NCBI RefSeq assembly: GCF_910592395.1 | Contig: NC_088316.1 | Coordinates: forward strand, 10,356,001-10,420,000 | From: Lineus longissimus | Lineage: Eukaryota > Nemertea > Pilidiophora > Heteronemertea > Lineidae | Direction: 5' to 3' | DNA length: 64,000 nucleotides | Shown here: positions 10,960-22,300 of the stretch, one piece after another | Numbering within the stretch: position 1 is the stretch's first letter | How the letters are laid out: each line of letters starts with the position of its first letter | The notes under the pieces: model-generated | Seen by the model: the letters and a program-made list of their open reading frames with translations, nothing else | What the model was told of the DNA's origin: nothing | Database searches by the model: none | Made by a program: the position numbers and the translations under genes

Positions 10960-11477
10960 TTCAGAAGGATCGATTGCCAAGGCTTCAGATCTGAATCTGC
11001 GATGTTCCTTGAGGAACCTAGGTGCCAAACTCTTGGTAGTCGTTCCTTCATGGCAGCTGCTCCAAAACTGTGGAACTAATTGCCGTCAAGCCTTTAAAAC
11101 ACCGATTCCCTCCAGACTTTCAGTCCTTCCTTAAAGGGGTACACCATTCGTAATTACTTGTGGTCCAGTTACATAGAAATCCACTAATACACAATGTCGT
11201 ACTGCAGTTATTGTGAATACAAATTTGTTGAAACCTGGTATTCATAGTATTTGTATATCAGTCTACAAAATTTGTATTTGGTATGTATTTCCGCAATTGG
11301 AATTTTTTAATTCAATTACAAATTCAACATTTTTAACGAACAGCGTACGGCTTAACGGCCCACCTATAAGCAGCTGCCTTCGGGAGAGAAAGTGCTCTAG
11401 AATACCCAGCTGCCGAGTAATTAGAGCGCTTTACAAATGCCAATATTGACTGATTGATCGATTGATTGATTGATTTC
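10960..11477 (+). pseudogene. 3' end of a non-LTR retrotransposon (LINE), decayed and interrupted
   Basis: From about 11018 the plus strand reads RCQTLGSRSF then MAAAPKLWN, then an in-frame stop and LPSSL. This is the G-x-RSF-x-x-AAP-x-LWN-x-LP signature found at the C-terminus of CR1/L2/Jockey-type ORF2 proteins. After a nested MITE the sequence resumes with gagcgctttacaaatgcc, a typical LINE 3' end, and stops in a (TGAT)n tail at about 11449-11477. The in-frame stop shows it is dead. Confidence 0.65.
11131..11355. mobile_element. TTAA-flanked MITE (piggyBac-type target site) inside the LINE remnant
   Basis: The element is bounded by TTAA at 11131-11134 and 11352-11355. Its ends are imperfect inverted repeats (AGGGGTACACCATTCG against CGAACAGCGTACGGC). 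A second copy lies inverted at 23067-23294. TTAA duplication is the target preference of piggyBac transposons; no transposase is present. Confidence 0.7.
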
Positions 11478-12311
11478 ACACGACTAACGTATCTGTCTAG
11501 TTCTTACATTGTTTCGGGCAGTGAAAATCAACCTTCTCATATCCTGTTTATAAGTCTGGCGCAGATCAGTTAGCGAGATACGGCCTGATGAACATGTGGA
11601 CAATAGAGCCAGTAATAGGGTTCCAATCAGAAACTCACGCAAGACTAGATGGTGCATCAATTGTGTTGATACTGACTGAGGTGCGGTAAGGGCATTGTAT
11701 TGCTTGTACTAAGATCGCTTTAACGCTGTTCAGAAAGCCTCTCATTTCTATAATTATCGTGGTTTCTTTAAAGGCCTACCTGAAAGGAATCTTTACCTAA
11801 TGTCGAGTAGCTTTAATCCATCAAAAACTTCTTTCTGGCCATTTCTGCTCAAAGAAAAAGCCAAAATAAACAGAATAGGAAACTCAGGAACACAAAAATT
11901 GTACGCGTCTCAGCACTTGACGTCGCATAGATTGAAGACAGTCGATTGCCATGGGGAGTCGTACCATGTCTTCCAATACATTCAGCATGGCTCTCCTATT
12001 CTGCGTATGTCAGGATTTTCTTATTCAGCGTCATGGTCAGAATGAGGCTTTAAATATTTTAAAGCTTTGCGACTTCATGTCAAGATTCATCAGAAGTAGG
12101 TACCATAAAATCCAACAAGATTTATCAATGAAATCAGAGCGATGTGAAAAATTTCGCAAGACCGCTCAGTGAACTTTAGGATATAAACATCTGTTTTTTC
12201 TAGTTACTAGTTATTATGAAGTATGGACACCCACAGCGCACAAACAAATTCATGACATTCATGATAATTGACAGAAGTAAAAAAATATCTTTACTAGCAT
12301 TAAGCCGATTA
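11478..12311. other. intergenic sequence, nothing recognised
   Basis: Short frames at 11800-12172 overlap on one strand and have no identifiable domain. I see no repeats. Confidence 0.4.
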
Positions 12312-12509
12312 CAGTCCAAATCACAAATGACATCCCGTAAATCGCGTCATTGACATGCCACCCAGTGCGTAGGTTGTGCGTAGGCCGAGCGTAATTTGCG
12401 CGAAACATAGAGATAAGCGCGTCACTGGTGCGTCGGTGGCGAAGAACTCATGCGTATGTTGCTTGTCACTGACGCGAAGCAGGACGGATGTCAATTGTGA
12501 TTTGGACTG
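12312..12509. mobile_element. TA-flanked MITE with CAGTCCAAATCACAA ends
   Basis: The terminal inverted repeats (CAGTCCAAATCACAAATGAC on the left and its near-complement on the right) are bracketed by TA on both sides. That suits Tc1/mariner-type integration. The core is CpG-rich (gcgcgaaacatagagataag). A second copy is at 40779-40968. Confidence 0.75.
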
Positions 12510-13668
12510 TAAGAACCGAGCACAGGATGGAAGCTAGCTAATATATTTTCAAAGCAAACAAATATTCAGTAGTTGACATTTACATTTTACAGTCTAACAA
12601 ATAATACATGACGTACCATGATAAAACGATAAAATAAAACCAGTTTCATGCAGAATCAAAAGTTAATAATAAACTGAATTAAGCAGTCACCCGCTGAAAA
12701 AAAAGATGGCTATCGTACTCAGAAATACAGGAAAGATTGAGAAGCCAAGTATGTTCCAATTAATTCATTTATAACTACATCAAAAAAGAACATATTTTTG
12801 TGGCCATTGAAGAGTGTGACCCTTTTTAAAACCTGTATTGTTTAATTACAATTATTTGAATTTTTCAGATCATTAAAAATAACTCTTTCATTGCCAAACT
12901 CTGACTGAAGTGACTGCAAATTCCCATTACTTAATAACTGCCAAACTCATTCCGGAAGGAAACAGTTTTTCGATAAACACAAGAAATTCCGTGTTTGGAA
13001 TGGGTATTTATGCTCCACATTGCCGATTAAGAACAGCAAAAAAATGCTCTCTTATGGAGAACACTGCAGAATATTCCAAACAGTGATGACAGTTACAAAG
13101 TATTTCTTATTTTTTGGCATATAAAGAAGTAATTTCCTAACAGGAGTTGACAAAATAAATATCCAACCCTCTAACAGTAAAGATAGACGGATCAACGAAT
13201 TGAACGAAGACATGAAAAATGAGAATTTAGATAATCTCCAGGGTTTGGATGGAATAACAGTGAGAAGAAAGTAGAAAAGGCTAAATACATGTTTAAAGCA
13301 GCAAAAATATAATAACAACATAACTACAATACAACTACCCGAAGAGAAATTCGGAGCATCTGAATAAGTCTCAAAATATTACCGGTAACTGAGGAGGGAC
13401 AGCCTCAAAATGCATCCTGATCTGACCTGAACCTTCTTTTATTTCCTGGCCTCAGGTGGACTGATACATGCATCCATCGCCAAAGTTAAAGGCATTGTGA
13501 TGACCAATCATAGCAAGTACAGTGTTTGCTTATCTCAGGAGATAAAAAATAAAAGAATTAGATTTTAACAAATTAGTGTAGATTAAAAAACTACATAAAA
13601 TGATTACTTGTGGTCATAGGTCAAAGATGTTAACATGACTTGATGGTATAATAGGGTATATCTGAATA
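12510..13668. other. intergenic sequence, nothing recognised
   Basis: A+T-rich DNA without exon-like signals or recognisable repeats. Confidence 0.4.
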
Positions 13669-13689
13669 CATCATCATCATCATCATCAT
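13669..13689. repeat. (CAT)7 microsatellite
   Basis: Seven uninterrupted CAT trinucleotides. Confidence 0.9.
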
Positions 13690-13863
13690 AAAAAGCAGCA
13701 TCTTGACCCACCAGGGTCTTTGCCTCCTCACAAAAGATTGCAATAGATGGCACTTAATCTGATCGCAGATCACGAATGTGATTAACCCAGTTTGCTCAAT
13801 TCTGCCTCGAATCAGAATAAAATCCTACTTTTGGTCTGGATTGCTAGAGACCATGAACCACAT

Positions 13864-14056
13864 ATATGTGACCCGTCACAGCAAAACCAGGCACATGTCG
13901 CTCTGAGCTTGGCAGGTTGAGACGGACTGTTTATTCATTTCTCTATTGTCTGCCTTTTGTGAAATGAGCACATCAATATCTTCCATTATCTCCTGGTGTT
14001 ATTTAGGCTCATCTTCTGTGCGACATGCGCCTGGTTTTGCTGTGACAGGTCACATA
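13864..14056. mobile_element. MITE with TATGTGACCCGTCAC ends (family A, copy 1)
   Basis: The left end (tatgtgacccgtcacagcaa) and the right end (gctgtgacaggtcacata) are inverted copies extending through gcgcctggttttgctg and its complement. The interior (gttcatttctctattgtctg, gccttttgtgaaat, tttaggctcatcttctg) recurs at 23416-23611 and 62133-62329. It also supplies the arms of the palindrome at 32974-33196. No coding capacity. Confidence 0.8.
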
Positions 14057-14214
14057 GGAGATTGTATTGCAACGTATCCTGGTAGGTTTGAATATATTTT
14101 TACTCGTTTTATACGAACCCTTAACAGTATTGTCCACATAACTGTTTAGATCTTTCTCCATGTTATTTGTTATCAAGTGAATATTAAAACAAAATGTCTT
14201 TTTGGCTCGAAATA

Positions 14215-14395
14215 CAGTGGAACCTCCCTTAGCGGACACCTCTCTACTAAGGACAACCTCTCTATCAAGGACACTAGGTTTGGTCAGAAATTGACGGTTT
14301 CCATTCAATTTGACCTCTCTTTATATCAGGACACTTCTCTATTAAGGACAGCACTTGTCAGTCTGGATGGTGTCTTTATTAGAGAGGTTCTACTG
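14215..14395. mobile_element. pogo-like MITE with CAGTGGAACCTCCC ends (copy 1)
   Basis: The ends CAGTGGAACCTCCCTTA and TAGAGAGGTTCTACTG are imperfect inverted repeats flanked by TA on both sides. Inside, aggacaacctctcta-type words repeat in both orientations. CAGTRGAACCTC termini with TA duplications are characteristic of pogo/Tigger-type Tc1/mariner elements. Other copies are at 32317-32490 and 42271-42448. Confidence 0.8.
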
Positions 14396-14943
14396 TATTG
14401 GGTATTGGCAAGAGCTTACAACAAACAAGCCAAAAATTTGACATTTTCTCCAATTATGCTCAGTCCCTTTCAAACATCATTTGATCCTCATTGCCACCGA
14501 AAAAACCAACAGATACAGTAACATACTTAAATCACATGTACAGGAAAGCAAGTCTTTTTGAAGGCTACTATGCAATTAGTTTGAGATTAAAATAGTTGAG
14601 CAGCTAAAATACAAAACCATATACCACATAACCAGAACAAAATCAATCATTCCTTCAAATCAATCCTGCTATAGTACATCAAGCATAGCTTTTTTCACGG
14701 TGAGCTTTTATGCAAATATCTATACATGTAGGTATCTCTAAATATGATATCAATGGGAAAAAATCCATCAGCCTCGTTCTAATGGCAGATAATCTGATAT
14801 TCACTGTTCTGGTGGTGTTTTAGAAATAAATCAATTGAAATTGAACCATCAGCGTCGGGTCTATGTTGAGATATCCAACACCTCGCTGATGTCACTAAAT
14901 TTCCATCAAACCCTTCCACATGAAGCTTTAATTGAGCTTTTTG
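14396..14943. other. intergenic sequence, nothing recognised
   Basis: No exon-like signal or repeat family seen between the two MITEs. Confidence 0.4.
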
Positions 14944-15232
14944 TTAACCCTTTCAGGATTGAATATCTTTTTCCTAAACCTCCGCTCTGGACTGGATATT
15001 TTTCCAGTTTTTTCGCCAACATCGAAACTTTTTGAAAGCAAAGTATCGGCTTTGCAAGAATCGCTATGAAGTTGGCATGAATAGAAAGGGTATTCCCCAG
15101 GCTGTCGGAAATCCCCTTCGAGCAGTTAAAAAATGCGGATCGGCATTAGAAATGACTGGAAAACCGAGACTCGTCCAGAACGGAGGTATTGCGGTGCTCG
15201 CAATTTTGCGAGACGCGTCCTGAAAGGGTTAA
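14944..15232. mobile_element. piggyBac-like MITE, TTAA-CCCTTTCAGGA ends
   Basis: The sequence TTAACCCTTTCAGGA on the left is matched by TCCTGAAAGGGTTAA on the right, so each side has TTAA followed by a CCCTTT terminus. That is the piggyBac signature. The short plus-strand frame inside (15032-15223) reads into the right terminus and is not a gene. Similar elements lie at 37238-37507 and 42854-43062. Confidence 0.75.
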
Positions 15233-15289
15233 ATATTCAACTGGAGCACCTGTTTCAACAAGACAAACATGGTTGACAAGCTGTTTTTC

Positions 15290-15432
15290 TCATCTACAAA
15301 CTTAGGATATGTCAGTTGTGTGTTCTTGACATCCCTATGAGAATTACCATGATTTTTATCAAGTGCTTTGGGTGACTGAAACCAGTTGGATTTGGCGCTA
15401 TATAAGACTCATCCTAATTAGTATTTATTATC
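15290..15432 (+). repeat. LINE/SINE 3' tail (copy 1)
   Basis: This ends in ggtgactgaaaccagttgga and tttggcgctatataagactc, then a degenerate ATT-type tail. The same end is found at 25090-25195. A gcgctatataa word close to a simple tail is typical of L2/CR1-type LINE and LINE-mobilised SINE 3' ends. Confidence 0.45.
15424..15429 (-). terminator. candidate polyadenylation signal for FHIP1
   Basis: On the minus strand this reads AATAAA, about 610 bp beyond the FHIP1 stop codon. I saw no closer exact hexamer. It lies in the tail of a retrotransposon remnant, so use by FHIP1 is only a possibility. Confidence 0.25.
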
Positions 15433-16035
15433 ATCCACCTTTACCCACCATGAAATGGCTGTGTGAGCATCTTCAAGAGACCACATTCAGCCATGTGACT
15501 CATCAATTTTAGCCAATCACAAGCTAGCTTGCTACTCATTCAATGACATTTAAAGAAATATTGCAAGGGCATGCAGCTACCATAAGAAAATTGCAAAATA
15601 ATATAGTAATTTCCATGCTAAATTGCCACTAACTAGGCCTACATTCTATTCTCGTACACCAACAAATCAAAAATAAACATAATACTAACAGAATGAACAC
15701 AAAGTGTCAACAACATCACAAATTTTTTTTCACAATTGAAGCAAGAAATTTCAAATAAGTCTCCCAAGTTGCATTCATGTCATTATGAATATGTTCAGTG
15801 CAAAGCCAGATGAAAGTTGGCAATTTGTCAGAATGACCAGAACTGATTCGCTAGCCTGATGTATTGTACAACAATGCTTCATGGACACACAACGAACTGC
15901 AAATGTTTAAGGCTCGCCAAACACGCTCTACATTTCTAAATATGCTAGTTCTGGTCAGTAGTCAACCACTAAATTCAAACACAGACCTTCAGTCAGGATT
16001 TAAAATAATTCGATCGTGTGTGATCAGCCCACGAG
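15433..16035. other. FHIP1 3' untranslated region, presumed
   Basis: A+T-rich sequence after the FHIP1 stop with no gene on either strand. Confidence 0.4.
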
Positions 16036-16334
16036 CTAGTTGCTTGCATAACCATCGTCTGCTTGTAGCACCGAATGCTCCTGGGATATTGCTGCCAATT
16101 CTTTGAGAAATTCCTCCAAAACGATTGCTGCGTAAACTGCGTTCTTTGTCTTCTGAGACTCGACCTCACTCCGCCTGTCCTGAATGTTTGCCGTTCTTGA
16201 ATTGATGTAGCGGTAGCCACCACCAGAGACTCGCTCGAGACGTGATTTTCCTGTGGCGCCCCCTGCCTTGTCCTTGTCAGTTTGCGGCGACCGTCGAAAC
16301 AGGAAGTCACTTATGCTGGTTTTTCGCTTTTCAG
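16036..16334 (-). CDS. FHIP1: FHIP1 coding exon 10 (stop codon)
   Basis: 299 bp ending at TAG 16036-16038. It starts with the serine codon shared with exon 9, passes through a basic segment (RRSPQTDKDKAGG) and the family's C-terminal VYAAIVLEEFLKELAAISQ block, and ends in ...DDGYASN. The acceptor is preceded by a long T-run. Confidence 0.92.
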
Positions 16335-19300
16335 CTGAAAAAAAAGAAGATATACTAATCACATTTTTTATGAAAGGGTGTTTCTTTGAAGAGGCTTGTA
16401 AGTGTCGTTCATGTCGAAAGATTGCCCAATCCAATAAGACGAATTCCTGGGCCTGCTTTTATCGAAGTACGTTTTCACAGCCCATGAAAATACACTTATG
16501 CCCTTGAATGAAATGATACTTGGACCACTCACATGTCTTGATCTCCTGAACGGGTGTTTTTGGCCTCTGTGCTGGTAGACTGACCGTGCTCTCAGTTCGA
16601 GGCTTCATCTTCTCATAAGCATCATCAGTCAGGGCATTCTCTCGCCAGGCAAGGAATCGCCGGCCACGAAGTAGGAGATTCTCAAAGTTGTCCACCGTGT
16701 AGGAGAAACAGTCTATTTTGTGTTTGACAGAACCAAGCATCTGAATGAGATAAGATGACAACATTGAAATTTTCCAAAAAATACAGGGAGTATTCAATCA
16801 TGAAATTGGACTTTTTGGTTTCCTCTGAGGCCAACAATGAAGATTACTTATCTCGTCTCAAGGGAAGGGCATCTGGGCAGGTATTATGACTGTTCAAAAT
16901 GATGGGCAACAACTACAATACGGTGGCAAATGTATGATTTAATTTTGTTCTGGCGGCCCACCAATGGGAAGTGGAGAACACTGACTTTAAAACATTACAT
17001 ATGACATGGACATAGGCATTTGAATCAATTGCTGTGTTAATACATGTTTTAAAAGTTAGGTCGAAATTCTTAGATGCACAGATGAGGGGTTAAATGCATT
17101 TAGAAAGGTTAAGACACAGATCCTAAAGTCCTATGTGAATGTAGACAAACAAGATTATTGTTTGAGACAGACATGTACATGTATATAAGAACAAGACATA
17201 AATTACAGACGTTCACAAATCATGTTGTTGAAATACAAGATCATGTAATCAAATTAGATCTCTGCTGTCATTTCGTCTAGAAATCATGCCACAGGAAAGT
17301 AAAGCCAATCAAGTCATTTGTTCAGCAGTTAAACACGGTCTCCGATCAACGACAAAATCATTTCGTTCGTAGGCGATTTTGATCATGCATAACCAATCGT
17401 GGTGATTACTTTTGCAGTTGTTCAGGCAGGCGGCACGGGTAACAGCATAATATTATTATGTAAACATCGGCCACCCCTTCCATTTGCCAGATTAACTGCG
17501 AATACATGAGTGATATCAAGCACAACTAAAACAATTTTGTCTTTGATTAGACACTCTCTTTATGTCCGGAATGCAACTTTGCTCCTGCTGGAGGAAAAAT
17601 TGTGCTATGACAAAATCCTGTCATGGATAACAAAAATAAGATAGTCAGGAATTTAGCGTCATCACAAAGGGCTTAATTGTATTAGGCGAACCATACCTAA
17701 TCATGCCACAGAAAAACTGAAACGCTTGGGTCAAGATGGCCACCTGGCAGCCATATTGGAAATAGGATCGGAATTCGATAGGGCACTTCCCCACCCCACC
17801 CTATCACGTCACAGAAAATTGAAGCCCATTTATCCCTACTGTTTGGTGGGATGATAAACACAAGTCTTAGAAGTTCAACGGAAAAGTCAAAACAGTTCAT
17901 CATTGATGTAAAACTTGAGGTAAAACGTCCAACTTCATCTAGTTGTTAAATATATCATATCGCTATTTTAAATGAAATGGCCAGGGCCATTGTGCTCACC
18001 TCATGTGGAGGAAAGATGGATAAAGAGCACGGTATTGTGTCATGTAGTGTTAGGTTTGATGTAGGTCCAAGCAATCACAATTTCCCCAAAATGGCCAATT
18101 TACAGTACATTCGACCTCTGTGACCTTGAAAAGTAGGTCAAATCAAAGAAGACCCGGGTGACACATTGAATGGTTGTTAGAATTAGATGTACCTATGATA
18201 TAAAATTGGTGCCAATCGTGCAAGTCATTACTAGGAACTAGTATTGGGCAATTCGCCTAACAGCAAATTGCAGACCATATCCCTGGTGAAAGTATTTTGT
18301 CATGTTGAGAAATTAGGTTTGCACCAGGATATAACCAGATAAATCAGAGGCAAATAACCCTGAATAACCAGCTGAATTAGGTTGTGACAGTAGGTGCATC
18401 ATAAATACTAGAATTAGCGATGGTTCTGGGACTGCAACAACTCAGCATATGGATGGTCAGAATCCAGCAGACAACAAGCAAATGTAATCTGAATCTCAAC
18501 ATCTTTCGTATCTTTTGATGAGTTTTCTGGTCGAGTGAGGGAAACCAGTTGGCCATCTGATATGGCTGGTGGGGATGAAAGCTCCCAATGTTGGGACGAC
18601 CAATAATACATTGCGTCTCCACAGTATTTATATTATAATACCTCCCTCCATGCACACCTGGTTTTGCTGCCAATTTTTTCTTCAAATGATCTAGGTGTCA
18701 ATCATGCACTTGTGGGTACTGGCACCACGTAGGTAACTTCTGATCTGATCTTAAGTGGCAGGTTTTTGGTGCTTTGTCCTGGTGCTCATTTTTAAGATGA
18801 CAAAACACTATCACCAGGGATATGGTCTGCAATTGCTGTTAGGAAAGTCACAACCTGGGGACAAAAAATAAATGTGATTTAGACTTCGCATTCCTTTGAA
18901 GTGTAGGTTGCAACATCCCAGGCCATTGATGCATGCATGGTCACAACATAGGGGCAACCGGGAATCATGGCAAGGATTTTTACAACCATTCTTTTGAGGT
19001 GTAGATTGTGATGTGAGGGAAGTGTCTTGATCTCTACATAAAATTCCTTCGACATGGTGCAACAAACCAGTCCAGTAGATATATACATGGTCATAGCATA
19101 CAGCATCGAGACAACCAGTATGCAAGGTTACGGCCAGGCCCAAGGGGTATGACCGATCAGCACTAAGAGTAAAAACGTAAAATGCAATAATATCTTTTTA
19201 AACTAACTGCCACAGTAGGTTTATTTATTCAGTCTTTTTGAAGTGAAAGTATTACAGTGAAAAGAACGAAATACGGCTGGAATATTATACTGGTTTGTCT

Positions 19301-22300
19301 TCGGACGGCAAATTCAGCACTGCACCGATGCCAAGGTTAAGACGGTTATACGACTTTGCCTCATCAGCTCCTCGTGGTCAAGGCTCCTATATCCGTGACT
19401 GATGCGGTCGCAGAACAGAACAGATGCTGATCATCCCCGTCACTGCGTCAGGCTGTAAAACAGAGCGAGGAAATATTTTAACTTCACCAGAAGTTTTATC
19501 ATTCATTATTCAGACCAACAGACACTGACTACCTGCTAATAGTCTATGAATTTCATTGTCATAATTCAGAACAAACACTTATCACCTTTGCTGACAATAT
19601 TTTCAGAAGGTGTGTACATTCGTGTGTCCATTTACACTGCACGTGTATACGTGCTTTACTGTACATTTCTACAGGAGTGAGCAGGATGTACAGAAAAACG
19701 ATCTCCAAAACTGTTGCTTTCAGCACTCGCGACACGTTAAGCGAGGTTTTAGCAATTATTTTCAGTGAAGGTATATCTCATGTGTAGAGTCTGGGTGATT
19801 TTGAGACATTCTTAGGTGTTTAAGGCGCACAGTTTGATGAAACTTGCCCGAATTCGTAATTTTTTTGATGAATGTATATCCGCCATTGCGGGGATCCGGA
19901 AACTTTCGGATGACAAGTTTGCCTCAAAAGATGGACGTGCTCCCTATAATCACCCAAACTAACAGCGAATATATATTCTTAAGATCCTTTTCTTGACCTC
20001 TGATGAGTTAATTTTGTCTGATGCAGTGTTTCAACACAAATTTGAGGGCGATTACAATCACGAAAAAATCACACTCACCCAGTCTAGAATGCGTAGACGA
20101 AATGTCTGTTGGCTCTTCCATGTAGCGGGTATGCTCCCACCTGTTCAGGTCGGGACAGATCAACGTTGAGCAACTTGCCTAATCGGTAAAAACGCGGGAG
20201 GCAGTGCTATTACCGGAACGGTTCAGAACCGGCGATTTTCATCAAAAATCACCCGAAAACTAAAAAAGTAAGCAACGGCTGCAAAAATAAAGTACACGTT
20301 GTTCGTTAGCAGGTTATGAAACGTAACCTAACCAAATTTCAGGTCATTCCGTGCGGCAGTTTCGGAGATACGTGTCGAAAACCACATCCCTCGGGTCCTG
20401 GCGATGGCTCAGTAAAAACAATAGACCATATCCACGGAGTTGTGGATATGGTCTAATAATGGCATTTTGAAGAATTTAGGATTTGGCCCCCTCCCTGGAG
20501 GCCAAACGGCAAATCAGATCGCACCAAACTTCGGTACCTGAGATCACCTGACCAAGGGGTACATGTGTACTTAACTTGTGATCAATAGTCATTGCAGTTA
20601 AGAAACGTGCCATAGTTATGGCCTGACGGCGAATTTACGCCATTTGACCTCTGTGACCTTGACAAGAAGGTCAAATTAAAAACCTGTGTGACATATACTG
20701 TATGGTGGTTAGATGTACCCATGATATCAAATTGGTGGCAATCGGGCAAGAAGTTAAGGAATAAACACATTTTTAAGGTTTTTGGATTTTGCCCCCTGGT
20801 GGTCAAGTGGTGAATCATATTGGACCAAACTGCGGTCCCTGAGATCACCTGACTAAGGGGTAAATGTGTACCAAATTTGGTATCAATAGTCATTGCAGTT
20901 TAGAAACGTGCCATCGTTACATCCTAACGGCCAATTTACACCATTTGACCTCTGTGACCTTGAAAAGGAGGTCAAATCAAAACACGGAGGATATATGATG
21001 CACCTTTGCTAGAAGTACCTACCATATTTTTTTCAAAATTTCCCGACTACTATTAAGGGAGATATTGCATATTTTCACTTTTAACGTTTGGCCCCCTGGT
21101 GGCCAAACCATGAAACGAATCGGACCGAAGCTTGGTCTCCAAGGTGTCATTACATAAGGGTACATGTGTACCAAGTTTCAACTCAATAGCTCTAACAGTT
21201 ACGAAACGTGCCCTGCTAACGGACGACGGACGACGACGACGACGGACGCTACGGTATGGGATAAGCTCACCTCTGCTAAGAGGTGAGCTAAAAAGACAAG
21301 GGACCTTGCTAAACTTAACGAAGAGTCATCCCATACCAGAGGTTTTATCACTGACAGAAGTTAACATCAGTGTTGAATAACTGTTAGAATAAATTTATAC
21401 CTGCATAATCAAGATCCAATTAGTTTTTTCAAACTAACCAATCAAACATTCTATTAATCATGTTGATTAGAAGATTGAAAATCATTCACTTTTCTGCGCT
21501 TTTAATGCGGAGTGGTAGGTTATTGCCAAGATGGTACTATGATTTATTCAGAGTTTCCCGGAAAGGTGCATTCTTGACTACATCAGAAAATGTACACAAA
21601 CAATAAACAATCTAAAACCATGTTGAGTACAGTTGAGGATGTGTATCAAAAGCCCCCTCTAACCCAGGGGCACTGAACTACAGCACCAGCCCACAAATTA
21701 CCCCTGCTCCTCCAGACACGAAAAACAAGGAAAACGTGATTGCCTGCTGAATGGGAATGGTATGAATATCAACGAACAGGCTTGATTGCATTCAATATTA
21801 GTACCTTGATTATATCACAGCCTATGGTTAGCGCATCTATAGAAAGACAGCTAAAGACGTCAAGACTTTTTGTTCCTGATTTAATCTTATGTTATGTCAA
21901 CCGTAACAACAAAAATTTACCAGTACTGAAATTGGCAGGACCCTTATTTTCGTCTCTTTGCTCACAGCATTTCAGGAACTGAAAGATTCAGAAGATGGGT
22001 TGACAGTGTGGTGTGTTCAAGTAACAGGTCTCCTTCCTCACAAAACCAATTCAGTAGAGCTATCGCAACTTCCAAAATTTTTCAATGGAAATGCCATTTT
22101 TTCATTCAGCCAATGAGCCATTGTTCATGTCACTGGCCAGAGTATAAATGTTTGATGAGAAGTGGCATTGCCTTCTATTTGCCAGTGCCTTAACCAGATA
22201 CCTCATGTTGTGTTAGAAATGAAACCAAGGTTGTGTGACACCAATGTTTGGTCTATCTTGCCTTCAATGGATTTTATGTTACAAATGTGACTATAACAAT

